Of a stretch of DNA of 64,000 nucleotides, positions 50,562 to 64,000 are shown in pieces. The notes beneath the pieces were generated by a model that made no database searches, had not been told where the DNA came from, and saw nothing but the letters and a program-made list of their open reading frames with translations. Numbering within the stretch: the stretch's first letter is position 1; each line of letters begins with the position of its first letter. Source of the DNA: Luzula sylvatica (Eukaryota; Streptophyta; Magnoliopsida; Poales; Juncaceae); assembly GCA_946800325.1 (NCBI GenBank), contig OX326957.1:28739054-28803053 (forward strand), given 5' to 3'. The translations under genes and the position numbers were made by a program.

Positions 50562-53287
50562 TCAATTTCCATCTCGCTCGACAATACCCACTCTGAGTGG
50601 TTCTTTCAACACGACCGTGAACGCGAACGTCTCGGTCGTATCAGGTGGTTGCTCGCCAGGAACGACAATAAATTTGAATTCGCGAACCATTCGAGCAAGC
50701 ATGAGATGTACGTGCAACATCCCTACAGTTGCGGCTGGACAAATTCGCCGTCCAACTCCAAACGGCATCATACGCACTCCGCGCGTCCCCGTCACGTCAG
50801 TATCATATCCGTCACCTCCTTCTAGAAACCTCTCCGGATCCCATTTGTCAGGGTTCGTCCACATGTTCGGATCCTGTGTGAGCCATGCGGTGTAGAATTC
50901 TACGTTTGCGTTTTGTGGAATGCGATACCTATCATGATATAAACAAATATTTTTCAGAATTTCGAGTCTTCGATGACTTTCAGTTTTTGTTCTAATCCCT
51001 TGAATATTTTTAATTTGCGATATTAGTTAGTATTGCATACCCGCCCAATTCTGTTTCGTGAGTAACGGCGTGCGAGAGTACAAAATGACTCGGAGGATGT
51101 CGTCTCAGCGTTTCCTTCACGACGGCCTGCATGAGTTATTGAGCATCAAAATGAAATCTCAAAATTTCATCAAAATGCAGATTGAAATATTGAAAATTAT
51201 TGGTGACATATTAGTATATAAGAAACTTCTGGGGTTTATATTAAAATATTCATGTATGTTAAAAATTAGAGAAATATAAAAAGTAATTTTCAAAAACAAA
51301 ATATCTGCATCTATGACATTTACAACCAGAAATAATGCGACATGCCAACCATTATATACTTCACGAGAAATGGGAATTATATATTTCCTTTTTGAGGAGT
51401 TAATGCGACAGGTAATAAAAGTCTTATAGAACCCTGTTACACAACATGGTCGAAATTTCGTTTTTGAAGGAACATGGTGGAATTTCATTGTAACCTTACA
51501 AAACCTCATAAATGCTATTTCTTATGGTTTAAAGGATTGCACATGACATTTCTTAAGTTTATAGGGGTATAAATGCTATTTCTTATGGTTTAAAGGGATA
51601 TTCATGATATTTCACATTTTACAGGGGTATACACGTGAAATTGTGCTCACATTTATTGACAAAGCCTGATAGCATGTTATCTACTAAATATATGGAGTGC
51701 AGAAATTAATATAAGCACCTGCAAGTAAAGCATTCCTTCCACATCACTCTCAGTGATCTTCCTCTCCTTATCCACCCCCACTTTGGAGATGATCTCACCG
51801 TATATTCGTTCTTGAACTGTCGGATCGAGAACGAGATGCAGCATGGCCCATTCGAGCGCTGTGGCACTTGTGTCGGTACCGGCACTCAATACCTCCGAGC
51901 ATAGAGTCACCATTTCCTCGTCCTCTAAGTCGCCTTTTCGCCCCTCCACCTCCAAATCTAAAAATGAATCGACATAAGCCTCGCCGACATTCGATACCAT
52001 CTCGAACTCACTAAACGAAAATGAGTTATAGTTAGGAAAATATCAAATAAATGTACATTATATAACTATGCATATTAATATGTGTTATACTATATAATAA
52101 AAAAATGTCTTATGTCACCAAGTAAGAATGCAGCATAGCATCGTTAATGATTCATGAGTATAATTCTATTTTATGTACATGATGAATATAGTAAATATTC
52201 ATGTGTCATTTTCAAGTGACTATGTATGTAAAGTGGTACCATTCTTTATCAATAACGATAGACACCTAGATTTCACATATAGATTTCATCTAGAAGCATA
52301 CGATCACAGTGCATCCACAACAAATTTTTAAATGGAAATAAAATTTTAGAAATTTTAAATTTGATTGCACGTGTATTTCCAGGTGCAAATCTAGATAAAA
52401 AATTCAGGTGCTATGATTATTGATTCTTTATTTGGTAGAAGGAAATCATATAGAAGATGCAATATATATTATATATACCTGTTTTCATTGGCTTTTCCTC
52501 CATTTTGTACAAAGCTCTTTCTTGCCCTTAACAATGGCAACAAGCAATCAAGCTGCCTCTGTCTCAAGTGCTTCGCCTTTACGTACTCTTTTCTAAATAA
52601 AGGCGAAAGAATCGGTAAAAAATCGGAGAGCTTCAACGTACTTATCATCATAATATCTTTCATGACCTCTTCTATTTCCCTCACTTGATCTTCCTTCACC
52701 TTCGCGCCGAAACAAATGCAACACAAAATCCCACAAACCGTGAGCCTACAATTGGCCAGGACTTGCACCGAACCTGTCTTATTAAACTCGTCTCTCATTC
52801 GCACAAAATGGTTGTTTATTCCCCATTCACGTATCCACGAGAAATGCTTGACAGGTGTCACAATCTCGGCCACAAAATTACGACGTAAAGTTCGCCAAAG
52901 CGGCCCGTAATGGGCTGAGTTGACAGATTTCTTATCAGAACTGAATAAATTTTTTATCGGCGAATCGACAGGCCGGTTAGCGAAAAGTGGCCCTCGCTTG
53001 ACTAAAGCCTCATGGATCAGGTCAGGAGAAGACACTATTATCATGGTTTTACGACCCATTTTAAGCGTGAAGATTGGACCGTATTTTTTTCGTAAATCGC
53101 CTACTACATATATGAAATGTCGGCCATCTAAAATGACTTGAGCCAGGTTGCCCACTAATGGCCAGCCTGGCGGACCGGGTGGGATACTAGGCGCAGAACG
53201 GTTAGATTTATCGAGGCTCCTCCACCATATAACCACCAGAATGGCAGTGGTGATGAATAAAATCAGGTCACTAAAAGTTATGGACAT
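50562..53287 (-). CDS. Cytochrome P450, CYP77 family (CYP77B-like)
   Basis: Four exons, 52479-53287, 51719-52010, 51041-51126 and 50562-50928, give 517 aa. An N-terminal membrane anchor (residues 6-22) is followed by the Pro-rich hinge SIPPGPPGWP. The I-helix is SAGTDTSATALEW, the K-helix KETLRRHPP, then PERF and the haem loop MMPFGVGRRICPAA with its Cys ligand. The Gly after Cys-Pro is Ala, as I recall in CYP77B1. NLFSSDKKSVNSAHYGPLWR and TGTRGVRMMPFG also fit CYP77B. CYP77 enzymes are ER-bound, use NADPH-P450 reductase and hydroxylate or epoxidise fatty acids for cutin; the B branch is less studied. No disruption seen. Subfamily from memory, family firm. Confidence 0.93.
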
Positions 53288-53374
53288 TTTTGTAGCTGGC
53301 TAGGAAGAGAAAGATTGAAGACTAAAAGAGAGAGTAGAGAAGTTTGTGATGTAAAGAGGGGTTTGGAAGGGGGT

Positions 53375-53380
53375 TATATA
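53375..53380 (-). promoter_or_regulatory. TATA box of the P450 gene
   Basis: GTTATATAAC about 88-93 bp upstream of the start codon at 53287. Confidence 0.55.
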
Positions 53381-55161
53381 ACGAAGAATAAGATGAAGAA
53401 GAGAGAAAATTTGTTGTGGTAATATTTATGAGGGTGAAGTATATGAGATAATTTCTCTAAAATTAATAATGGATAGCTGGATTCTCAGAGGAGTAAATGT
53501 GAAATTAAATGACCTAAAGGAAAGACTGACAGATAGATGCATTTTTAGGGTTTTAAGCTTGCAGAGGGAGTGGGTCTGTTTTGAAAAACAAGGGAGACAA
53601 ATATTGGTTGAGATTTCCGTGCAGTAATTAAACTTTGTATTGGCTGGCTGCTGAAATTTATAGCGGAAAATTATGAGTGGTTATTAATTAATAACTAGAA
53701 GAATACTCGCGTTAGGTGATGAGAATGGTAATTATATTTTTATTTTATTATAAATGATATTTTTTATGATGAAGACGATAATATTATAATAAAATAAAAT
53801 TATTTCGTGTTATATAACTAATCTAATTATAATCAAAAGTATATTTTACAATTATGTTATGTTATGGTAGAAAATAGCTCATTTTTTAATTAAATTTTAA
53901 TACATATATTTAACCAAATAATAATATCCGAAGCATAACACGATTTTATGAAAAAAACTACAAAAATGATATCATTGTTGTTTACAATAATTCATGCAAT
54001 ATAAATATAATAACATTGAACAATACAACCAATATGCTCAAGACACATAATTAATTATAAGACACTGATAAAAAAAAATTGATAAACAAAACAATGAAAA
54101 TTATACACAACATTACATTAAGCAATGAAAATAATATTAAAATTTAATGTAGAAAACATGTAATATGTATGAACTATATTAATATGGATGTCAAGAATAT
54201 AGAAAATTGAAGTGAATATACTTGACGAATTTTTTAAACTAAATTTTTTAAAATATTAATAATCTAACTTATAACAAAAATATTATAATGTTTCATATTA
54301 AAAAATATAAAAATTTATTAATTGGATGAGAGAGAAATATATCATATGACGTAAATATTAAATACTAACAAAAATATTTATTAAATAGCATAATTGTATA
54401 ACTTTTGTGTGTCAAAAGAAAATTTAACAAAAAAAATTCATATTCTTTGACATGTGGACATAAGATTTACTATCAGCCATCCGATTTAATCGTACGGTCT
54501 TGATTTAAAATATCAAGGATGACATGATTTAAGGAGAAGATTTAAAGTTGTTGTAAAATAATGACACACAAATGACTACATTAAATATGATCTTCAAAAA
54601 TCAAATAAAAAAAATGAATGAGTGTGATCAGACCGCATCATTACATCCAACAATTCAAATGTCTTGAATGATCAAATATAAAATTAATGGATATGATGAT
54701 TTCACATCACGAGATATAATGGTTAATAATAATGGTGATGTGGCTTCATGAGAAGGTTTAAAGATAGGTGCAAACTAAGGGGGTGAGTGAACTAGGATAA
54801 TATGCGTGTGGCGCCACGAGTATTGTAATTATGTTTTTTTTAATATGATAATATTTTATCGATTCAAAAGTCAACAAAATTATACACAATATCATATTTT
54901 AAAAATGAAAAATGATTTCAAAAATAATATTGAAATTTAACAAGGAAAAAACTAGTTAATTTTTTTTTAACATCATATGATATTTTTGAATTTACAACTT
55001 CAAAGATAACAATAATATTCGGTATACGTTTGTAAGTTTAAGAAATTATTTATATTTTAATAGGTATTCATTTTTTTTTTCATTTTTCTTAAGTTTTTAA
55101 AATGTTAATATTAAAATTGTTGAATCAAAAACACAAATATAACATACTTAGTATTATATAT

Positions 55162-55382
55162 GGAAGGAGGCAGCTAACCTATTTAATTAAGTACAAGAAT
55201 TTTGGTACTTAATGTTTTTTTCACCATTGGATTTGAATTGAGATTTGTGTTTTCTCATAATGATCATGAAATTTTGTGCACATTATTAAATGTACAAATC
55301 TTAATACAAATTTAATGGTGAAAATACATTAAGTACCAAAGTTTTTATTTTTGTATTTAATTAAGTAGGTTAACCTCCTTCT
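55162..55382. mobile_element. MITE-like inverted-repeat element
   Basis: Left arm GGAAGGAGGCAGCTAACCTA, TTGGTACTTAATGTTTTTTT, CACCATTGGATTTG; right arm reverse-complemented GAAGGAGGTTAACCTACTTA, TTGGTACTTAATGTATTTTC, ACCATTAAATTTG. About 90-bp arms, TATA-rich flanks. Confidence 0.7.
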
Positions 55383-57876
55383 TATATATGATTATTATTA
55401 TTATTATTATGTTTCACAAAAATAATAATAGTGCACAAAATTAAATTATTTAAATACTGAATATGCATACATGTGCATTGTATTTTCTTACATAATATTT
55501 TCACAAATTCAAAATAAAGAAAATGTCATGTACTATAAACTTTATTGATATGAATATCGAAATAAAGTGAAAATTCAAGTGAAAAAGATTGACGGTTTTT
55601 TAAAAATAAAGTCCTACAAATAATATTAACATAATCTACATGCACAAATAATATAATGTCTCGTATTTAAAAAAATTATATATATATATTTATTTATTTA
55701 TTTATTAATTGAATATTTTTTTATTTTTTATTAAAATGGAGGGGCCTTTCACACCCCTTTCCATATTATTTCCGTTAAAACTCAAAATAGTTACAAAGTC
55801 TAGTGAAAATAACATCATTTTGTTACAATTAAGCCCAAAATATCAGAAAAAGCCTAGAATGGATAAAAATTTACTCTATATTATCTTTTATGCCCTAATC
55901 GATAAGATTTGACTTCCGTTGCTCCAAACTCACGGTGTAAAAGCTAATACTCGCAAGGAGGGTATGTGGCTCACATGGACCGGTACCATGTTCGTTTTCT
56001 GAGCCATCCTCCACTTACTTCTACAACCCTCTTTCCCTATCCCGCGCCACATTCTCATTTTCCCAACCTCTTCGATTTAAATTCAACTCTATCTATCCTT
56101 CAAGTAAAAAAAAAAAAAAAACCCTTTTATCCACCCTTGTTCGGTCTGTCAGAGATATTTAATGCATGTTATTTAATATATGAGAAAGTTGTATTGTATT
56201 AAATTTAGAGTGGTGATAGACATTTTCTTAAAATTTTTTAGCTCAATTGATGTCTTGGCAAGAACATTAATTAGCAGTAGTAAATTATAATTATCTCTTT
56301 TGTTGTCTTCCTATATATGATGGAAAAAAAAATATTGACCGTTTCACACTTCATTGATGAATTGAACGTTTTTATTGGAATTGATTACCACCATTCTTTT
56401 GTAATTAAATTTAAATTTTACAAATATGGAAAAAAAATTATTTGGATGGATCGATTCACCATTTAGCACATGTGAAACGTGTGAAATTTAATAAAAATGT
56501 AATAAAATAAATAAGTTAGGTTTACCACATGGTAAACCTAAGATGTAAAATTTGTTATTATTAAACGTATTTAATGCTTCTTTGCCAACACATCAGGCTT
56601 TCTGGGAGATTTTAGAGGGGACAAGTAGAATTTTTCTTAAATTTAAGAGAGTTGCTTACGCACTCCAATGATATTGTACTCCAAAACGTCATTTTCAATC
56701 AGGAGTTGACACGTGACAAGACGCTAGCTTAAAAAAACGCGGACAACAAAATTAGATGAGTGACCGCATTTAACAGGCAGTGCCCAAAATACAAACAGAC
56801 TCCAACGTTTTCAGATAATTATTTTTTGCGCTATACCTTCCACGTTCATATTTATATTTTTTTACAACGACTTCTAATTAAAAACACTAATATTTATACT
56901 TTTTTTTACCACAAATATTAGAAAATGTATAAATAATATTAAACAAGGTACACAGATCAACAAATTTTTATCCACAGTAAAAAAAATATAATTAAGAACA
57001 AAACTTGTATTCATTGTATAAAAAATGTATAAATAATAATTATTTACATCTTTTATGAGTATAGAAAATAATATATAAATAATAGTAAAAAATATAAACT
57101 ACAACAAATCTTTTATTTGTAGTATAGAAAAAATATATAGTGAAAAAGTATTAGACACATATTTTTATTTCCATGATATAGAAAAATGTTATAAAAATAC
57201 TAGAAAAATATATAAAATATAATAAAAAACGATATAAATAAGAACATAACATGTATACATATTATACAATAAGGTATAAAAAATAATAAAGAAAGAATGA
57301 AAAATTATACATATAAAATATATGATAAAGTTGAGAGGGGAGCAGACAGAAATGCATTTTGGAATGCACTCCCAAATACATTGGCGGCCGTTTTTAGTGC
57401 ACTCCATTGGAGTACAAAATCATTAATTTAAATATTGTATAAATTTTGTGTATAAAAAAATTAGAAAGCAAAAAAAAGACCAAAATCGAAAAAGAGGAAA
57501 AAATGAGGTAAACATTTTTTTACTAAAAAAAATCAAAATTGTAAAACCAAAAAAAAAAATGAATTGAAATGAAAATGTACCCTCCTCCACGTGTCAGCAT
57601 CTGGTGGAGGAGGTAGAATTATATTAACTACTATAATATAATATATAGATTGAATTTTCTCTTATACAAGGTTACCCTTCATACTAACTTTTAAAAAAAA
57701 ATATTCAATGTGAATCAGGTCCGAATAATTCACGTTAATTAAGTTCGGTTGAGTTAAAACTTTGCATTAAAATTCATTAAAATCTCAAGACTGGATCGGA
57801 TCTTGGTGCGCTACCGGAGTAAGTGGGGGGAATAAATGAGTGAGCCCAAGGGTTTTTAGTTGAGGGCATATACTGT

Positions 57877-57877
<1 letters not shown>

Positions 57878-57959
<82 letters not shown>

Positions 57960-57960
57960 C
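57878..57960. repeat. Poly-C run (44 bases) joined to a (CA)n run
   Basis: 44 consecutive C at 57878-57921 followed by about 18 AC units to 57956-57957 and CCC. Exceptional in a region that is otherwise strongly AT-rich. Confidence 0.9.
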
Positions 57961-58685
57961 TCTATTCACTAATTGACCATTAATTAGTGAGTTAATAATT
58001 AACCGAATTAATGGTTAATATTGGATGTACTTTTAATATTAAATAATTAGTAACAGTTAATTGATGGTTAATCCGGATTAATTAACTGTTAATTAAATGT
58101 ATTTTTGTTAATTACATTACTAATTAATCATTAATTGGTGATATAGATGGAATGCGGGGGAAACGGAGGGTAGGGTATAATTACCCTTTTTAGTTTGGGG
58201 GTCCTATATGCAGGACCAAACTGTTAAGGAAACATGCTGGTCCTTCAAGTCTCACTGGACCCTATAAGGGTAATTTTAAAAAATTCATATTGTTTCTATT
58301 GGAAATTTCTAAAATTATATTTATTTGTATCAATAAGAAATAACTATATAGTAGTAGCTGTGATATGAATTCTATTTTTTTTTATCCTTATGTTGAATCT
58401 TTTTCTGTGAATGTGTCGAAATGAACTTGATCAAACTCTCCTCATATAATACATTTTAGAGTTTTATTACTAAGTTTAACAATACACAAAATCCTCGATC
58501 ACTTGGCAGTTATATAAAAATTTATTTTCTTCTCTCTTTCTTCTTGTTTGTGCTTAATTTTAGTTCTTTTCATTTGACATTATCAAATAGAATGCTTATC
58601 TTGCTTTCTCCCCTCCAACAAAAGTACTTCTTGATGACCTCTCAGACAAGACAACTAGGATAGCGGCATATCATTCTTATATGTT

Positions 58686-58828
58686 TTTTTTTTTTTTTTT
58701 TTGAAGGAGGAGACAGCAAAAGCTGGCTGCTCAAATTTTTCATTAATTTGAACTTATATACAAAGTTTACACTGGAGTAATATACAAATTTGTGGAGAGA
58801 GTTAAGAACTCACCCTAGTAATATACAA
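58686..58828 (-). mobile_element. 5'-truncated LINE-type insertion with 13-bp target duplications
   Basis: Flanked by ATTCTTATATGTT at 58673-58685 and 58829-58841. The left end is a T run of about 17 bases, meaning a poly-A tail on the minus strand. Before the tail the minus strand reads GAAAAATTTGAGCAGCCAGC then TTTTGCTGTCTCCTCCTTC, which looks like a non-LTR 3' UTR. Too short to contain coding sequence. Confidence 0.8.
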
Positions 58829-58841
58829 ATTCTTATATGTT

Positions 58842-61022
58842 GTTGATGGTCATTTATCCGGCCTCTCTTTCTCTTTTTTTTTTCTTGGCTTATTCTCTAT
58901 TGTTTCTCATGCGGCGCGATGGAAGACGCTACCGGCAACAAAACAGACGGCATCGAGACATCGGACGGACAGCAAAAAAGGTCTCTCATTTCAGAGCTTC
59001 TCCTTTATGTCAGATGGGTAATCGTTAGGTGTTATGCGGTTATTTTTCGTAATTGATGATGAATAATTCTAACTCTAGATTTGTGTAGGGTTTTCGTTCT
59101 ATTTTTATCTATTGTTTGTAAAAAAAATTTAGATATGTAATTTATTTTTATTTTTGTGTAATGAAAAAAATACAGTAGGTTTTTTGTATATTTCCAAAAA
59201 AACAGCGTATAGAGCAAATTACTTTTTTTATAATCACTTTATACACAAAATAAATTATATAGAAAATATAAATATTTTTTTAAGGAATAAAAAATGAGAC
59301 CGGCTACCCGGCATCGTTACTATTGTTGCCACGGCACCGACAAGGTAATGATATTGTTGTACAATGTTATGCACATTGTTACTAAAAAATATTCAAAAAA
59401 GTTTAAAATATGCACCAACAAGGTAATGACATTGTTATATATATCATGTATAAAAAATATCAAAAAATAAATAAAATTACACTAAAAACCATTGATACAA
59501 ATAGCTTTGTTAAAACGTTACACTACACTCATATATCTTAATTTGGAGGCAAAACACTAAAACGCTACACTACACCGGCATAGCTTAATTTGGATGCAAA
59601 ACGTTGCGCGCTGCAGTTTTGTAGTCTGCTACATCTAAATAAAATATTTTTAGATGAATTTATAAAAAAAAAACTAAAATGAATTTATTTAAAGAAAATT
59701 ACTTCATCAAATGGTATACTAATTAAAATGAATTTTGGTTGATAAGTAATTCAAAAATCCCTTTTATATTTAGATTGAGATGTTTTGACTTGTAGGTGAT
59801 GCTTATTTTCAAATACTTTATAAAATACATTACAAATTTTAATTTGAGATGTTTAATATGAATATATATATGTTTAAAGATTGTTTTTATTACATATTGA
59901 TAATTAATTATTTTATGGGCTACAAATTGTATCATTCTCTATAGCTCCCTATACCGCGCGCTAATAGCCATCGCTACAAAAAAATTACGACGCTACGGAT
60001 TGCTAAAAATGATTTCCAACATTGAAAAAAATATATAATGAATTATTTTCAAAAATGCATATTAGTCATGTAAAAAGACATATTGTTGTATTAGAAAAAT
60101 CATATCACACATCTTAAAAAATTATTTCAGTAAAACTATATAGTATTGCTAAAAAAATATAGTAGTCATCCGTACAAATATATTCTTAAACGGTATAAAT
60201 TTGTATTATAAATATATATTGGATATTTGTAGAAAGGATATATATTTCAAAATAAATCAAACGATCAGACGATAATAACTAACTTAAAAAATATCATACA
60301 TATAAAATATAGCACACAACTAAAAATATATTATGATACATTAATAAAGATATTTTTGAAAATTATATTATACTTCAAAAAAGATATATAATAGTTAATA
60401 AAATATACATTAGAAAAACCGAAAGGAAAATAGAAAAAAGTTCCTTTCATTATAATTATATATAAAAAAATGCAAAAAAGTTTCAATCAATATTTGAGGT
60501 ATAATATCCTTGAGTTATTAATCATTGGAAGTACATAAAAACTAATATTTTATTATAAATAATATATTCTTTTTCGAAAATCTGCGTGGCACCAAAATTT
60601 ATGATAACACAGATGCACATTTAATAATTAAACAAAAGAAACATATGATACTTCAAATACACATTTGAGCATTTTCATATCACTCGAATTAATGTTACAC
60701 ATATTCGGTCTCTTGCCAATGTTGTTAAATATTAATAATCAGACCATACTACTATTATGAAAAGCCAATTTATTTCATATACCTACCAATTGCACGTACA
60801 CAAATTCCATTAATTACTAACTGTGTGGACACTACAATTTAATTACAATACTCCACACAATACTAGGAAATAAATTCTAAAAATAACCTAGAAATCCATC
60901 TGTATTACAATAATTTTTTTTTAACGAACCTAACTTTATTACAATAAGCAGATACAATTAATTATGTATGGGAAACTAAGGAAAAGATCAAATCTGTATT
61001 CACTACTATAATTTAACTACCA
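58842..61022. other. Intergenic, AT-rich, old repeats
   Basis: No gene recognised. 59500-60030 contains GCGC/GCTAC words and an end near 59930-60025 resembling the element at 13503-15126. 60100-60440 is a degenerate AT short repeat. A less AT-rich piece at 58900-59030 (GGCGCGATGGAAGACGCTAC) might be a gene remnant but is not identifiable. Confidence 0.45.
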
Positions 61023-62307
<1,285 letters not shown>

Positions 62308-64000
62308 CTAGTATTCACAATTATAAAGAGTATAAACTACATATAAAAATATACAATAAACATATGAAAGATATTTATCTACATATAATCACGTATATTA
62401 TTATTCAAATATATATAAATATGTATAGAAAACTTCTAAAATGTTCAAAAAAATATAATATACATATGAAAAGTACAATAAACACACATAAATGTATAAT
62501 AATATATGTAAAAAAAGGTACAAAATTAGTGTGTGGTATTTAGGCGGCGGCAACGAACAGGCAGTAGAAAATTTGGAATTATTTATTTCATCTTTTTGCG
62601 AAAGTACTAAATGCTATGCTTAAATTAATACAAAATGCGATGTAAATAACTTTGTACGATGTGTTTTAATTTACCAACCCCCTTATTTTAGACTCATCTC
62701 TATGCAATTTTCTCATGCCACCTCATCACAACTCATGCCACATCATCACAATTATTTCAACCATTAGATTATGATATGTGGCAATATATGAACCATAGAT
62801 TAATTTTTGATTTTGTGTAAATATGTTTTATTTGTAGATATTTATGTGTCCCTTATTTTACACATATCTTTAAGCAATTTTAGAAGGCCACATCACCTTA
62901 CACTGATGACGTGTCAAAATATTATTTGTTAGGTTCATGTTGAACCAATTTATTTGATTTTGAATTTTTTCACAATATGTTACATGATCAATTGTGAATA
63001 CAAATAGAATGTGAAGAGTTTAAATATCTAACATTAATAAGTTAATATATAATATCATAAATATATCAAATATTGATAGTATTTTCATAATATAATTTAA
63101 AAAAATTAAGAAATATATTCGCTTGAATTTTATCTTTATTTTGAGATCCATATTATCATATATTTAATATTTTTTCTCTAACTTAAAATTATGAAAACAA
63201 CTATGTAAAAAAAGATATAAAAATAAATATAATTACATTAATGACTTGTAAGCCTAATAATTATTATTTTTAAAACTATAATTGATAAAGATTGCAGATA
63301 CTACTAAGTATGTTATTATCATATATTCAATACTTTTCTCTAACATAAAATTATGAAAACAATTATGTAAAAAATATATATATAATTACACTATTATTTT
63401 TAAACATATAATTGAAAAAAAATTGCACATCCTAATTATTATTATTATTTTTAAAACAATTATATTATATTTGTATTTTTACTTAAAACAGTTTCATGTT
63501 TATCTCTAAGAAAATAATGAAATATATTTATTTACTAAACACAAATAATTTATTTAACTTATATAATATTTTTCAACAATAAACATGAAACATAAAAGTT
63601 ATCAGACACAAATAATTTTTGTAAATTTTTACAATATTATTATTCTTAATTTTAGAATGAAAATTTAGAATATCATATGGTTTTGATTTTTGTTTATGTC
63701 CATGTATGTTGTTTTATTATTTTATAGTGACATTTTTTTTTATATGTTGTATTAAAATACTAAATAAATATTTCGTAATATGTCGTATTAAAAAATAATA
63801 TAATAATTTTATCATAATTAAACTTCCTTAATCAATATGATATTTATTTTTATAAAGTCTTTTATATTTGATCCCGAAAAATCATAACTATATATTATGT
63901 GTATGGTAAATCAAATGAAACAAAACCGCCGCGAAGCGCGGGTAATCTCCTAGTTAATACAAAATGAGTGTGGGTTAACCCACCTCATAGAAAACTAAAA
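62308..64000. other. AT-rich region upstream of the visible GLR exons, with a Helitron end
   Basis: No exon recognised. A pair of similar segments (62680-62800 and 62845-62910: TTATTTTA(G)AC..ATCTCTATGCAATTTT against TTATTTTACACATATCTTTA then AGCAATTTT) suggests a local duplication. The Helitron 3' end is at 63926-63953. Confidence 0.5.
63926..63953 (+). mobile_element. Helitron 3' terminus, same family as at 7556-7584
   Basis: CCGCCGCGAAGCGCGGG hairpin followed by TAATCTC and CTAG, then T. The body is AT-rich and extends leftward for an unknown distance, possibly to about 62.7 kb; no TC start was fixed and no Rep/helicase coding is present. Confidence 0.75.

Larger units (their letters stand above)
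53381..58672. other. Long AT-rich intergenic region
   Basis: No gene recognised. 53705-55640 is an old dispersed repeat shared with 39830-40690. Other contents: the MITE at 55162-55382, A-rich runs at 56106-56120, an AT-rich block at 56640-57430 bordered by related GCACTCC...GTACTCC words, and the poly-C/CA tract at 57878-57960. Short frames (for example 57189-57407) are low-complexity translations. Confidence 0.5.

Noticed and set aside
58837..59028. 63-codon frame with an Arg-rich second half
   Set aside because: It starts inside the LINE target duplication and has no recognisable domain; may include a gene remnant but cannot be supported.

Overview
This window is plant nuclear DNA, almost certainly from a eudicot. 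It is strongly AT-rich. Its genes have GT-AG introns and are separated by long non-coding stretches full of small transposable elements. Gene content is typical of a dicot: class III peroxidase, polyubiquitin, Rab-A GTPase, PPR protein, 11S seed globulin, ROP-interactive CRIB protein, early nodulin-like protein, GT47 glycosyltransferase, CYP77-type P450 and a glutamate-receptor-like channel. The 11S globulin fragment recalls sesame-type globulins, so an asterid of the Lamiales is possible, but that is a weak inference. There are no operons; neighbouring genes look functionally unrelated.

Layout. 1-1.6 kb: 3' two-thirds to complete coding part of an EamA/DMT transporter (minus strand). 2.9-7.05 kb: a decayed, intron-containing aconitase copy, split at 4361-7000 by an LTR retroelement that carries a histone H3 tail fragment and whose two outer ends are inverted copies of the same LTR end. 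7-16.9 kb: repeat-dominated, with a Helitron 3' end, TA-flanked MITE, a 1.9 kb long-TIR element and a nested hairpin element. 17.0-19.6 kb: peroxidase. 21.2-23.3 kb: seven-unit polyubiquitin with a 5'-UTR intron. 23.3-30.9 kb: repeats, including a well-defined Mutator-like element with 9-bp target duplications and a degenerate tandem array of about 170 bp period.

30.9-37.6 kb: Rab-A GTPase (minus), PPR gene (plus), and an 11S globulin pseudogene with an in-frame stop and an unsplicable foreign insert; directly downstream is a 156-bp hairpin MITE with 8-bp target duplications. 37.8-41.3 kb: AT-rich. 41.4-53.3 kb is the gene-densest part: RIC protein with a GC-AG intron, early nodulin-like protein, RPS14 (minus) and a small protein gene (plus) back to back, GT47 glycosyltransferase, and CYP77B-like P450 (minus). 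53.3-61 kb: repeats, a 44-base poly-C run joined to a CA repeat, and a truncated LINE with 13-bp target duplications. 61.0-62.3 kb: last two exons of a glutamate receptor-like gene (minus) whose upstream exons are not visible in the window; a Helitron 3' end lies at 63.9 kb.

The strongest oddity is the retroelement at 4.36-7.0 kb: precise 5-bp target duplications, both termini identical inverted LTR ends, a captured histone H3 tail and an interior with an extraordinary density of GGTACC. Exon coordinates were read by eye from splice signals and reading frame; gene names rest on remembered family sequences, without database searches.
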